Assembly: GCA_028287505.1 (NCBI GenBank)
Contig: JAQBPN010000032.1
Span: forward strand, 1 to 44,601
DNA: 44,601 bases
Source: Fibrobacterota bacterium
Lineage (GTDB): Bacteria; Fibrobacterota; Fibrobacteria; UBA11236
Direction of reading: 5' to 3'
Position numbers and translations under genes: made by a program. The notes beneath the pieces were generated by a model. It was not told where the DNA came from, did not search any database, and saw only the letters and a list, made by a program, of their open reading frames with translations. Positions 1 to 7,565 of this stretch are shown here, piece by piece (positions within the stretch are counted from its first letter, which is position 1; each line of letters opens with the position of its first letter).

Positions 1-70
1 AGATTTCCACGAAGTCGGCCTTGCGGTCCAGGCCCGCCTGAATGATGCGTTCCGCCTTGATTTTGTCCAT
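1..70 (-). CDS. N-terminus of a probable TldD/PmbA-family protein (partial)
   Basis: Only the first 23 codons lie in the window; the gene runs off the left edge. The visible peptide begins MDKIKAERIIQAGLD and continues with a stretch ending ADFVEI. An early A-L/I-x-x-G-x-x-x-A-D-F/Y-V/A-E pattern is typical of the N-terminus of TldD/PmbA metalloprotease-family proteins, which process microcins and related peptides. The ATG is preceded by a weak GGGA ribosome site. It is divergent from the beta-propeller gene to the right, with 130 bases between the two starts. The family assignment rests on very little sequence and is tentative. Confidence 0.4.
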   Translation of the reverse strand, partial: MDKIKAERIIQAGLDRKADFVEI

Positions 71-200
71 TTTTTTCCCGGGATATTATTAAGAATTATA
101 ACAAAATCGGGATCCCGAAGCCCGTCCCGCGTAGCCTGGCATCCTTTTTGCCAATACCTCCGTCATGAGCCTGAAAATCGATAAACATTGGGGATTTCCC

Positions 201-2201
201 ATGGGTAACCGCATGATCGCCACGCTTCTGACCATCGCAGGGATCAACCTTTGCGCGGCCCAGCAGGTAAAACCATTTGAGAACACGGACCTGCCCGGTT
301 GGGGGCAGGTGACCGCGGTGGCCAAAGCCTCCGGTCCCGACGGCGCCAGGCTGATCGGCACCTGGAACGGACGCATCTACCGTTCCACCGACGGAGGGGC
401 TTCCTGGCGGAACGGTATGGGAGGCGGAGGCGCGCCGGTGCGGGCCTTTTTCGAGTTGGCGGATGGAACGCTGCTGGCGGGCGCCGGCATCATCATCGAC
501 GGGGTCTGGGATTGTTTCGCTTTCAGCTGCGGCAACCCTTATGCAGGCGGCGGCATCTTCCTCTCCCCGGACAAAGGCCTGACCTGGACCCGGGTCCGGG
601 AAGAAGGTGCGACGGCTTTCGCCGTCCGCGCGGGCCGTGTGTATGGCGCCACCCCTGGAGGCATCGTGTTCTCTTCCGATCAAGGGAAGACCTGGTCGGC
701 GGTTCCGTATGAACCCGCGGGCACGAACATGGGAACCAACGCCCGTTCCCTGGTTTGGTTGGGCGATAGGCTGCTCACCATCTCCCGATACGATCCTACT
801 TATTCCGCGACCCTCCGCGGGGATACCCTGCATTTCGAATCGCCCCCTCTTTTCGACCGGTACCAGCGGGTCTTCTATGCGGCGCCGTGGTTGTATGTTT
901 CCTCGCGCGTTACGGGGGCCGGCGCCGGCATGGATACCCTGAAGCGGAGCAACGATGGCGGGAAGACTTGGACGCTCCTGGCGAATCGGTATTTCCCCAT
1001 TTTGGCCAAAGGCCCGCTCGGACTGTACGGGATCACGGATGAAGGATTCTTCTCCAGCGCCGATGGACGCGTCTGGAACCCGCTTGCGCCGCGCCTCGGA
1101 GGGACGTCAAATACCATAGAAGCATTCCTGCCGGAAAAGGATTCGCTCTATCTGGGCGGAAGCTTTCCCAACGGTCTCGGCGTTTATCCCATCGCCGCCG
1201 GGTCCTGGACCATGCCCAACCAGGGCTTTCACGATCAAGCCACCGTGGACGTGGAGCTCGTGGACGGGCGGCTATTCGCGGCGGACGGCGTAAACGGGAT
1301 GTTGTTCCGGGACCCGGGGGCGGCCTCCGAATGGAACCGGATCAGCGCGCTGACCGCCGGCACCCAACTGGTTTCCTGGAAGGGTCGTCTCTTCGCAATC
1401 GGCAATTACGGAGTGTCCGAAAACACTCCCGCCGATCCGACCTTCTGGAGGCCTATCGCCGGAGTCGGCGGCGGTCCCATGGTTCCATCCCGGGATTGGC
1501 TCGCCGTATTCAATTTCGATCGCTTGAAAATGTTCGTCTGCAAAGAGACCGTCCCCGCGGTCTGCGATTCGGCGGCCATGACCGGATTTCCCGGCCCCAA
1601 GATCAATTACTTCACGGGGGGAAGGCGTTACGATAAATTTTCGGGAATGGCCGTTTCCGGAGATACCGTCCTCATCGCTTTGGACTCGATGCGCATTTCC
1701 ACGGATCGAGGCGGGCATTGGACGGACCTGGGTCCGGAGCCCGGAGGGGTTTCTTTCCTTACCGCCGAGGCCGGGGTATTCTGGCTGGGCGGCGCGGACG
1801 GCCTGTTCCGTCTGAACGCGGCCAAACGGATCTGGGAGCCGGTCGCATTCGAAGGAGGCCGGGGCAAACCCAAAGCGATGGTGTTCCGTCCCGGCGGGGA
1901 CGCCTTGGTAGCCACGGACGACGGCGTGTATCTAAAGGGCCGCTGGGAATCCAAGTGGACGGACCTCAGCGCCGGCCTGGAAGACCGGGACGTGCAATCC
2001 ATGGCCGTGGAGGGAAACCGGCTTGCGGTGGGACTGGCGAACGGAGGCGTGTGGATGCGGGATCTGGAACCGGTATCCGGGCTGCTCGCCCGGGCCGGCG
2101 GGCCATCGACAGCCTACAGGTATCGTGTCGGCTACGGTATTTTCCGGGATGCGAAGGATGTGTGGAGGCGGGTTGACGGCAAAAGCCTGAAGCGTTTCTG
2201 A
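201..2201 (+). CDS. Secreted Asp-box (BNR/sortilin-like) beta-propeller protein
   Basis: The 666-residue product starts with a signal peptide (MGNRMIATLL, then a hydrophobic core ending LCAAQQ) and then carries repeated Asp-box motifs of the form S-x-D-x-G-x-T/x-W: STDGGASW, SPDKGLTW, SSDQGKTW, SNDGGKTW, SSADGRVW and STDRGGHW. These mark blades of a BNR/sortilin-type beta-propeller, as found in sialidase-like and photosystem-assembly proteins. No catalytic sialidase residues were identified, so a binding or structural role outside the cytoplasm is more likely than hydrolysis. I chose the ATG preceded by GGGGATTTCCC; an in-frame ATG 36 bases upstream has no ribosome site and would bury the signal peptide. 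No obvious C-terminal sorting domain is seen. Its stop lies five bases from the stop of the convergent roadblock gene. Confidence 0.75.
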   Translation: MGNRMIATLLTIAGINLCAAQQVKPFENTDLPGWGQVTAVAKASGPDGARLIGTWNGRIYRSTDGGASWRNGMGGGGAPVRAFFELADGTLLAGAGIIIDGVWDCFAFSCGNPYAGGGIFLSPDKGLTWTRVREEGATAFAVRAGRVYGATPGGIVFSSDQGKTWSAVPYEPAGTNMGTNARSLVWLGDRLLTISRYDPTYSATLRGDTLHFESPPLFDRYQRVFYAAPWLYVSSRVTGAGAGMDTLKRSNDGGKTWTLLANRYFPILAKGPLGLYGITDEGFFSSADGRVWNPLAPRLGGTSNTIEAFLPEKDSLYLGGSFPNGLGVYPIAAGSWTMPNQGFHDQATVDVELVDGRLFAADGVNGMLFRDPGAASEWNRISALTAGTQLVSWKGRLFAIGNYGVSENTPADPTFWRPIAGVGGGPMVPSRDWLAVFNFDRLKMFVCKETVPAVCDSAAMTGFPGPKINYFTGGRRYDKFSGMAVSGDTVLIALDSMRISTDRGGHWTDLGPEPGGVSFLTAEAGVFWLGGADGLFRLNAAKRIWEPVAFEGGRGKPKAMVFRPGGDALVATDDGVYLKGRWESKWTDLSAGLEDRDVQSMAVEGNRLAVGLANGGVWMRDLEPVSGLLARAGGPSTAYRYRVGYGIFRDAKDVWRRVDGKSLKRF

Positions 2202-2206
2202 GCGGT

Positions 2207-2692
2207 CTATTTGTCGCCGGGAAAAAGCAGATCGAGTTTGTCGGAGACCTGCTCGCCGTGCATCAGGTCCGGCATCACGTCCGGCACGCCGTTGTTCTTC
2301 ACGTCCTTGAGGGCCGCGCCCAGCTTGGCCTTGGCCTGGCCGGCTATCATCTTCACAAGCCCCAGGTTGGTGCGGTCGTCGAAGATGAGCACCATGATCA
2401 CGTCCTCGTCGACGAGGGAGATATGGATGTTCTCCTTCTCGCCCTGATGGAACATGACCGAGAATTCCGTTTCCCCGATCAGGGTGGCGATGGCCTTGGT
2501 GGACGCGAAGCTGCCTGCCGCCAGGGCCGCCAGGCTGGTGACGTTGATGTTCGGGCTGAACCCCACCTGGGAGATGAGGTTGCCGTCCTTGTTGATCAAC
2601 AGGACGTATGCCGAAGCGGATTCGGTGATGAGGTGCGAAAGGATCTTGTTGATCCTGTCGATGTCCTCTTTGTACAAGACGAAATCACCCAT
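2207..2692 (-). CDS. Roadblock/LC7-domain protein (MglB-like), last gene of operon
   Basis: This 161-residue protein has a roadblock/LC7 fold over roughly residues 8-125: an N-terminal helix, then strands around YVLLINKDGNLISQVG, a helix rich in Ala/Ser (LAALAAGSFASTKA), and strands around FSVMFHQGEKENIHISLV and VIMVLIFDD. Roadblock proteins such as MglB dimerise and act as GTPase-activating or regulatory partners of MglA-family GTPases. The gene follows the MglA-like GTPase after only two bases, so the two are almost certainly co-translated partners. The C-terminal 35 residues are acidic and extend past the domain. Of the roadblock proteins in this operon it is the longest simple one and the best candidate for the cognate GAP; that role is inferred from position. 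Confidence 0.85.
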   Translation of the reverse strand: MGDFVLYKEDIDRINKILSHLITESASAYVLLINKDGNLISQVGFSPNINVTSLAALAAGSFASTKAIATLIGETEFSVMFHQGEKENIHISLVDEDVIMVLIFDDRTNLGLVKMIAGQAKAKLGAALKDVKNNGVPDVMPDLMHGEQVSDKLDLLFPGDK

Positions 2693-2694
2693 GC

Positions 2695-4632
2695 CTATTT
2701 CTCTTTTTTGAAGAGCCCATCGAAGAAGCCTTTTTTCTTCTCGTTGGGATGGGGGAGTTTTTTCGTCTTGAAGGAATCGTCCTTGGCCATGTCCTCGTAA
2801 GTGGTCACGATGCCGCTGTTGTCCTCCATGCCGCCCAGGGAACGGCCCTGAGGAGGCATGTCTCCGTCGCCCTGCGACGGCGTGTTGGGAACCTGCAGGC
2901 TGGGATATGGAGGACCGCCTTTTCCGGGAGGGGTCTGAAACGCCGAGCCGGGCGAAGGCGGAGCGCCCATGGGATTGGGCATGGGAGTGAATCCCGCTCC
3001 GGGTCCGGGGCCGCCGAAGCCGCCGGGCGATCCGTACCCGCCTTGGCCGGGAGGAGTGTGGGGCGCGCCGAAGCCGCCGGGAGCATTCCCGAAGCCGCCG
3101 GATTGGCCGAAGCCGGCTCCTGGATTGGCGGGGCCGCCTTGCAATGGGTTCTGGGCTCCGGGAGGATTTCCGGGAGATCCCGGATACGCAGCGGGAAATC
3201 CGCCGCCCATCGGGGGCATCGGTTTGTTCTGACCGAACCCGGGAGGCGCGCCTACGCCTCCTCCAAAGGGATTGTTCATGGGCGGACCCATTCCAGGTAT
3301 GCCTTGGGGCGGATTGGGAGCGCCCGCGGGCGAACCGCCCGGTTTGGACCCGGTGAAGGTTTCCACGAAAGGCGAAACCGGGATTCCCGGAGGCGCATTG
3401 AATCCGGGATTGCCCATCTGCTGGGGCATGCCTGGACCTTGTCCGGGAGAGCCCATGGGCGACTTCGGATCCGGCGGAAAGCCGGGTTTGTTCTGGGAAA
3501 AAGGAAATGCCGCCGGACCGCCGCCGGGAGGGGAAAATGGATTCTGGCCGCCGCCCATGCCGAAGCCGGGTTGCGGAGCGCCGAAGCCGCTGGGGGCCGG
3601 ACCCGTGATAGGCGCCGGCTGCTGGCCCGCTCCCTGAAAGCCCGGAGCATTGGGAAGTCCGGAAGGATTTCCGCCGAAAGGATTGGCCGGCGCGGCGGGA
3701 AAGCCTGCCTGCGGCGAAGGTGGGAAACCCTGGTTTCCGAAACCTGCGGGAGCGGGGCTGCCGAAACCGCCGGGAGGCCCGCTGAAACCTGACGGTGACT
3801 GGGGCACGTTCAAGGGTGCGCGCGGGGCCGCCGCGGGACCGGGGCGGGCCGGAAAAGGTTGCGCTGCCGGCGCCTGACCGGGAGCATTGCCGAAGCCGCC
3901 GGAAAAAGGTTGCGCAGCGGGTTTGGCCGGAGGCTGGCCGAAGGCCGGTTGCGCCGGCTTGGGGGCGGCCGGGGCGGCTCCGCCCGTTGCGGGCGCGGCA
4001 CCCGGAGCATCGGGACGGGTGGGACGGCGCGTGCCTTGGAAGCCCGCATACTTGGCGTTGAACTTGTCGATGACGGATTTGCCGATGGCCTTCAGCGTGG
4101 TGAAGACGCCCACGCCCGTGGCGGCGACGGCTTCGTAGTAAGGGAGCTTGTGCTTGTTGACCAGGGAGTTGAGCTGCTCTATCGGGTACACGTTCGGCAG
4201 GTCGCGCTTGTTGTATTGCAGGACCAGCGGGATGTTCTCGATGGAGTGGCCGTACTCGCGCAGATTCTCCTGAAGATTGGCGAAGCTTTCCAGGTTCTCC
4301 TGAAGCTTATCGACTTGGGAGTCCACGACGAACACCACGCCGTCCACGCCGCGCAGCACCAGCTTGCGGGTGGCATTGTAATAGACCTGGCCCGGCACGG
4401 TGTACAACTGGAACTTGGTGTTGAACCCCTTGATGGAACCCAGATCCAAGGGCAGGAAGTCGAAGAACAGAGTACGATCGGTTTCCGTGGCGAGCGACAC
4501 CATCTCGCTCTTGTCCTTATCCGGGATCTTGCGATGGATGATTTGCAGGTTGGTCGTCTTCCCGCTCAGACCGGGACCGTAATACACGATCTTGCAGCTG
4601 ATTTCCCTGGTTGCGTAATTGATGGATGCCAC
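2695..4632 (-). CDS. mglA: MglA-type small GTPase with long GF/FG-rich disordered tail
   Basis: Residues 1-195 form a complete MglA-family Ras-like GTPase: G1 GPGLSGKT (19-26), the MglA-type G3 region TVPGQVYYN (78-86) and G4 NKRD (141-144). Canonical MglA stops near residue 195. This protein instead continues for about 400 residues of Pro/Gly/Ala/Phe/Gln low-complexity sequence with at least 18 GF dipeptides, ten of them GFG. It ends in a different, charged segment (about 605-645) closing with GFFDGLFKKEK, which could be an amphipathic membrane or partner contact. Translation starts at GTG, seven bases after AAGGA. MglA sets cell polarity and motility in myxobacteria and cycles with roadblock partners; four roadblock-type proteins are encoded in the same operon. 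The tail is the unusual part: its composition resembles FG nucleoporins and elastin-like proteins. Its function is unknown. Confidence 0.9.
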   Translation of the reverse strand: MASINYATREISCKIVYYGPGLSGKTTNLQIIHRKIPDKDKSEMVSLATETDRTLFFDFLPLDLGSIKGFNTKFQLYTVPGQVYYNATRKLVLRGVDGVVFVVDSQVDKLQENLESFANLQENLREYGHSIENIPLVLQYNKRDLPNVYPIEQLNSLVNKHKLPYYEAVAATGVGVFTTLKAIGKSVIDKFNAKYAGFQGTRRPTRPDAPGAAPATGGAAPAAPKPAQPAFGQPPAKPAAQPFSGGFGNAPGQAPAAQPFPARPGPAAAPRAPLNVPQSPSGFSGPPGGFGSPAPAGFGNQGFPPSPQAGFPAAPANPFGGNPSGLPNAPGFQGAGQQPAPITGPAPSGFGAPQPGFGMGGGQNPFSPPGGGPAAFPFSQNKPGFPPDPKSPMGSPGQGPGMPQQMGNPGFNAPPGIPVSPFVETFTGSKPGGSPAGAPNPPQGIPGMGPPMNNPFGGGVGAPPGFGQNKPMPPMGGGFPAAYPGSPGNPPGAQNPLQGGPANPGAGFGQSGGFGNAPGGFGAPHTPPGQGGYGSPGGFGGPGPGAGFTPMPNPMGAPPSPGSAFQTPPGKGGPPYPSLQVPNTPSQGDGDMPPQGRSLGGMEDNSGIVTTYEDMAKDDSFKTKKLPHPNEKKKGFFDGLFKKEK

Positions 4633-4646
4633 GGGATTTTCCTTGG

Positions 4647-4979
4647 TTACTTGATTAAAGGGCTCACTTGCGCGATTTCTACCCTGATTAATCCGGTATT
4701 GGCCTGGCTGTCCGCCAGCACGACCAGATACCCCAGTTCAATGACTTGCACGAAAAACTTGCCTTCGCTGGCCTCGATCATGGTTTGCATGAGGAAGCCG
4801 GCGCGGGCGTTGGAAACGATCTTATTCGCCACCTGCTGCACCGAAACGATCAAGGCGCTGATGAAGTCGGAGGGGACCGGCGTCCGGAAGTGGGAAACAA
4901 TCTCAATCCCATCCGGACTGACGATACTGGAGCCCTTAACGCCCTTGATCTGATTTATCCTCTCCAATATAGTTAACAT
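4647..4979 (-). CDS. Small roadblock/LC7-domain protein
   Basis: The 110-residue protein is essentially one roadblock/LC7 domain. It shows an N-terminal helix with the GVKGSSIVSPDGIEIVS strand-turn-strand, a long helix (FISALIVSVQQVANKIVS), and a C-terminal strand pair around FVQVIELGYLVVLADS. It lacks the C-terminal acidic extension of the roadblock gene at the operon end. Proteins of this size usually form homo- or heterodimers that bind MglA-type GTPases. It sits directly upstream of the GTPase, 14 bases away, and five bases downstream of another roadblock-like gene. Its exact role, GAP, scaffold or exchange partner, cannot be read from sequence. Confidence 0.8.
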   Translation of the reverse strand: MLTILERINQIKGVKGSSIVSPDGIEIVSHFRTPVPSDFISALIVSVQQVANKIVSNARAGFLMQTMIEASEGKFFVQVIELGYLVVLADSQANTGLIRVEIAQVSPLIK

Positions 4980-4984
4980 CTAAT

Positions 4985-5413
4985 TCAACCCCGTAGATAG
5001 CCGCGTGCATGCAACAGTCGGGCGATGGCCTGCGCCCCACGTTCAATCCGGAATTTGAACAACTCATAGCTGCCCCGGGTTCCCGTAACCACAAGAAAGA
5101 ATAGATTCGATAGCTCTAGATTGATAGTCAAATGAAAGCGATTTTCAGTAAAGGTCACCACATGATCCAAGGGACCCAGCCCCAGCATGGCGCACCTGTC
5201 CAAGGACTCCAGGAAACCCGCCTGGAAATACGGCGCTTCGATGAACAGGCTCTCATGGGTGTCCTCCCCGAACCCCACCACCAGGCCTTCGCGATTGTAC
5301 AGCACGGCCCCGTTGATTCCGTTCACCAGGCTCAGGTAACCCAGACAACCGTCCAGGTCCCGCGACTCCACCAACTTGTTGATATGGACGGGTCCGGACT
5401 CGATCTTACTCAT
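4985..5413 (-). CDS. Roadblock/LC7-like protein
   Basis: This product of 142 residues (MSKIESGPVH start) has a short N-terminal leader and then a roadblock-like pattern: LGYLSLVNGINGAVLYNREGL as strand-turn-strand, a helix, HVVTFTENRFHLTINLE and LFFLVVTGT strands, then a final helix. I chose the ATG that overlaps the upstream stop (ATGAGTAA). A longer reading with about 31 extra Arg/Pro-rich residues is the shadow of the upstream gene's tail. The overlap implies translational coupling with the TPR-roadblock gene. It is more divergent than the other two stand-alone roadblock proteins, so the fold call is somewhat less sure. Confidence 0.7.
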   Translation of the reverse strand: MSKIESGPVHINKLVESRDLDGCLGYLSLVNGINGAVLYNREGLVVGFGEDTHESLFIEAPYFQAGFLESLDRCAMLGLGPLDHVVTFTENRFHLTINLELSNLFFLVVTGTRGSYELFKFRIERGAQAIARLLHARGYLRG

Positions 5414-6479
5414 TGGGCGCGTACTCCGGGGGACGCGGGGCGGACGAGGAAGCGGATCCCGAAGCGGGGGCCTTGGCCGTTTGTTTGCGGAAAGTGTTCT
5501 CCGCACGCACGATGCTCAAGAGGGATTGGTTGATGTTGCCCGTCACCAGGGCCATATTCTCGGCGCCCGAATGGAAGGACGTCACCGTCAGGTTCTGAAA
5601 GGAAAAGCAGATTTTGTGGATGGCGCCGCTTTCCAGGGCCGAGCAGGCGTCCTGGACGGAGGCGGGAAACTCCTGGGGCAGCATGGCCACCAAGGGTTCG
5701 AGTTCCGGATTGCGGAACGCCGATTTCAGCTTGCCCTTTTCGGCATTCCAGACTATCAGCGCCTGGGTATTCTGATCGTTCGCCAGGGTCTGGTAGATGC
5801 CCACGTCCCCGTCCGGGATACCGCCCGCTGGAGCCGGTGCCGGTTTGACGGAGGATGGGGCGGAACGGATGCCGACAGCGGGGGCCAGGGGGGGAGCAGC
5901 CTTGGCGGCCAAGGGATCCGGACTCCGGACTTCGAGGAGGCCGGCAAGGGGCGTATCATTGTTTTCCTGCGGGTCCGGAATGGGGGCGCCAAAGGCCGCG
6001 GCATACGCGGCCGCGGACGCCGCCTGCGCGTTGCCGAAAGCGGAATCGGAAACGACCGGAGGCGAATCCAGATCCGGGGCCTGCATGCTGCCGGATTCGG
6101 TAGCGATGGATTCGGGTTGCGGCCGGGTCTTGGCCCATTCGATCCATTCATGATGGATGCAGCATTCAAGCAGGGAGAGCGCCACCAGATCGTTGGGATG
6201 CTGGTTGACGCGGGGAACCAGGCGCTTCTTGACCGTGGAGAACTCGCCGGTCTCGATGCCGATCTGGGCCTGCAGGTAGAAAACCATATCCTTGAAACGC
6301 GAGGCCTGCTTGGCCTCCAGGCTGTGCAGCACGTGGACGGCCAGGTCGTACTTCTTCTGCCGGATAAGCAGGCATGCATACGCCAGGGTGCTCGAACTCT
6401 GGATGAAACTCTGGCAAATGACGTCGTCGGCCAGGACGGCCGCCGCGGATTTGACTTCATGCAGGGTTTCATTGCTCAT
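5406..6479 (-). CDS. TPR-like N-domain, Ala/Pro linker and roadblock-like C-domain protein
   Basis: The 357-residue protein has three parts. Residues 25-115 are helical and TPR-like (YACLLIRQKKYDLAVHVLHS, then MVFYLQAQIGIETGEF), typical of a protein-protein scaffold. Residues 120-220 are an Ala/Pro/Ser-rich linker. Residues 225-335 have roadblock-like strand/helix order (TQALIVWNAEKGKL, IHKICFSFQNLTVTSF, MALVTGNINQSL). No signal peptide is present, so it is cytoplasmic. It follows the DUF4388 gene by six bases and overlaps the next roadblock gene by eight. It may tether a roadblock partner to the membrane TPR or DUF4388 proteins of the same operon. The C-terminal roadblock call is by pattern only. 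Confidence 0.6.
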   Translation of the reverse strand: MSNETLHEVKSAAAVLADDVICQSFIQSSSTLAYACLLIRQKKYDLAVHVLHSLEAKQASRFKDMVFYLQAQIGIETGEFSTVKKRLVPRVNQHPNDLVALSLLECCIHHEWIEWAKTRPQPESIATESGSMQAPDLDSPPVVSDSAFGNAQAASAAAYAAAFGAPIPDPQENNDTPLAGLLEVRSPDPLAAKAAPPLAPAVGIRSAPSSVKPAPAPAGGIPDGDVGIYQTLANDQNTQALIVWNAEKGKLKSAFRNPELEPLVAMLPQEFPASVQDACSALESGAIHKICFSFQNLTVTSFHSGAENMALVTGNINQSLLSIVRAENTFRKQTAKAPASGSASSSAPRPPEYAPNE

Positions 6480-6485
6480 GGCGGA

Positions 6486-7565
6486 TTACTTCAGAACGAA
6501 TGCCTTCTCGCCCGTTTTGTGATAGAAAAGGATCCCGCCGTCCGAGATCTCCCGGGCGCTGAAAACGCCTTCCTCGATCAAAGGATCCAGGCTTTTGGGA
6601 AGACTGTCTTTCCGGGCGGCATGATCGATCAAGAAAGCCTCCATATTATCCCTTGTCATGGCATGGGAAATCGCGGCTTCATAGTCGTCCGGATCCTGCC
6701 ATTCGGCGCCGGTCTGCTGGACCGCGCCCACCATCCAGATAGAAAACAACCGCACCGCCGTCGCGAAAACCAGGAACAGAACGGCGATTCCCAGCACCAT
6801 GGCCGTCTTGCGATCCTTTTCGGATTGCGGATCGGCTTGGATGGGAGCCTCGTGCTCCTCGCTCGCCGCCATGACCGGGGCGATAAATCCGCCGTGCCAT
6901 AAATTTACCATGCATTCCGAAAGCCGGAAAGAGCCAAAAGGCACCAGCTTGGAGATTTGCAGGACGGTCTTGCGGGCGTCCACCAGCCCCAGGACCAACC
7001 GATCCCAGCTCAGGGACTCCCCATCGAAGGGCCTCCCGGTGGGCCGGAAGACCATCTTCGGGTCCGGCAGGGCCTCCCGCAGGCGGGGCCATTCGTCGAT
7101 GCGGCGCATCCCCTCCATACAGGCGAACTCGGTGGAAATGTTGAGCTGGGCCATGGCCTGGGCCTTGGAACCGGTCCCGAACTCGTAGCGGCCGTTCATC
7201 CAGCCGAACAGCTCGCAAACCATGTCTTCGGTGATGATTTGCAGCCATTCCTTGCGATCGTCCTCGCTCAGATGCCCTTTGGCCGCCAAGGTGGTGAGCA
7301 AGGTACGGTCCATATCCCTGGAAATCGCCTCCAGATCGACCATTTCCTGCTTGGTCACCCGCCCGGTCTCGATGAGGATTTCCTTGATTTTGCTTTCGGG
7401 CGTCTCGCCGTTGACGCGCACCCCGGTCAGGTTTCCCGAGGCGATGAAGAGTTCCGCCTTTTCCCTTCCTTCGGAAAGGACAAGTACGCCCGACTTGCGC
7501 TGTTGCAGGAGCAGTTGCAGCACGTCCGCCAGGGAAAAATCCTTGAGATCGCCGGACAGGATCAT
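6486..7565 (-). CDS. DUF4388 (PATAN) domain protein with one transmembrane segment
   Basis: The 359-residue protein opens with MILSGDLKDFSLADVLQLL, the hallmark of DUF4388/PATAN domains (GxLxxxSLxxLLQLL), followed by QQRKSGVLVL and AELFIASGNLTGVRVNG. The domain runs to about residue 145 and ends with GWMNGRYEFG. A middle helical part follows, then one membrane helix at 255-280 and a soluble 80-residue C-terminus. PATAN domains occur in bacterial signalling proteins, often near MglA/roadblock genes. The start is fixed by the ATGA overlap with the upstream gene; a longer in-frame reading upstream is shadow. The topology places the PATAN domain in the cytoplasm, where it could meet the GTPase module, with the C-terminal part across the membrane. 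Confidence 0.75.
   Translation of the reverse strand: MILSGDLKDFSLADVLQLLLQQRKSGVLVLSEGREKAELFIASGNLTGVRVNGETPESKIKEILIETGRVTKQEMVDLEAISRDMDRTLLTTLAAKGHLSEDDRKEWLQIITEDMVCELFGWMNGRYEFGTGSKAQAMAQLNISTEFACMEGMRRIDEWPRLREALPDPKMVFRPTGRPFDGESLSWDRLVLGLVDARKTVLQISKLVPFGSFRLSECMVNLWHGGFIAPVMAASEEHEAPIQADPQSEKDRKTAMVLGIAVLFLVFATAVRLFSIWMVGAVQQTGAEWQDPDDYEAAISHAMTRDNMEAFLIDHAARKDSLPKSLDPLIEEGVFSAREISDGGILFYHKTGEKAFVLK

Noticed and set aside
2749-3877. Long plus-strand reading frames across the GTPase tail
   Set aside because: They mirror the Gly/Pro-rich repeat on the other strand, lack ribosome sites and have Arg/Gly-rich non-protein-like composition.
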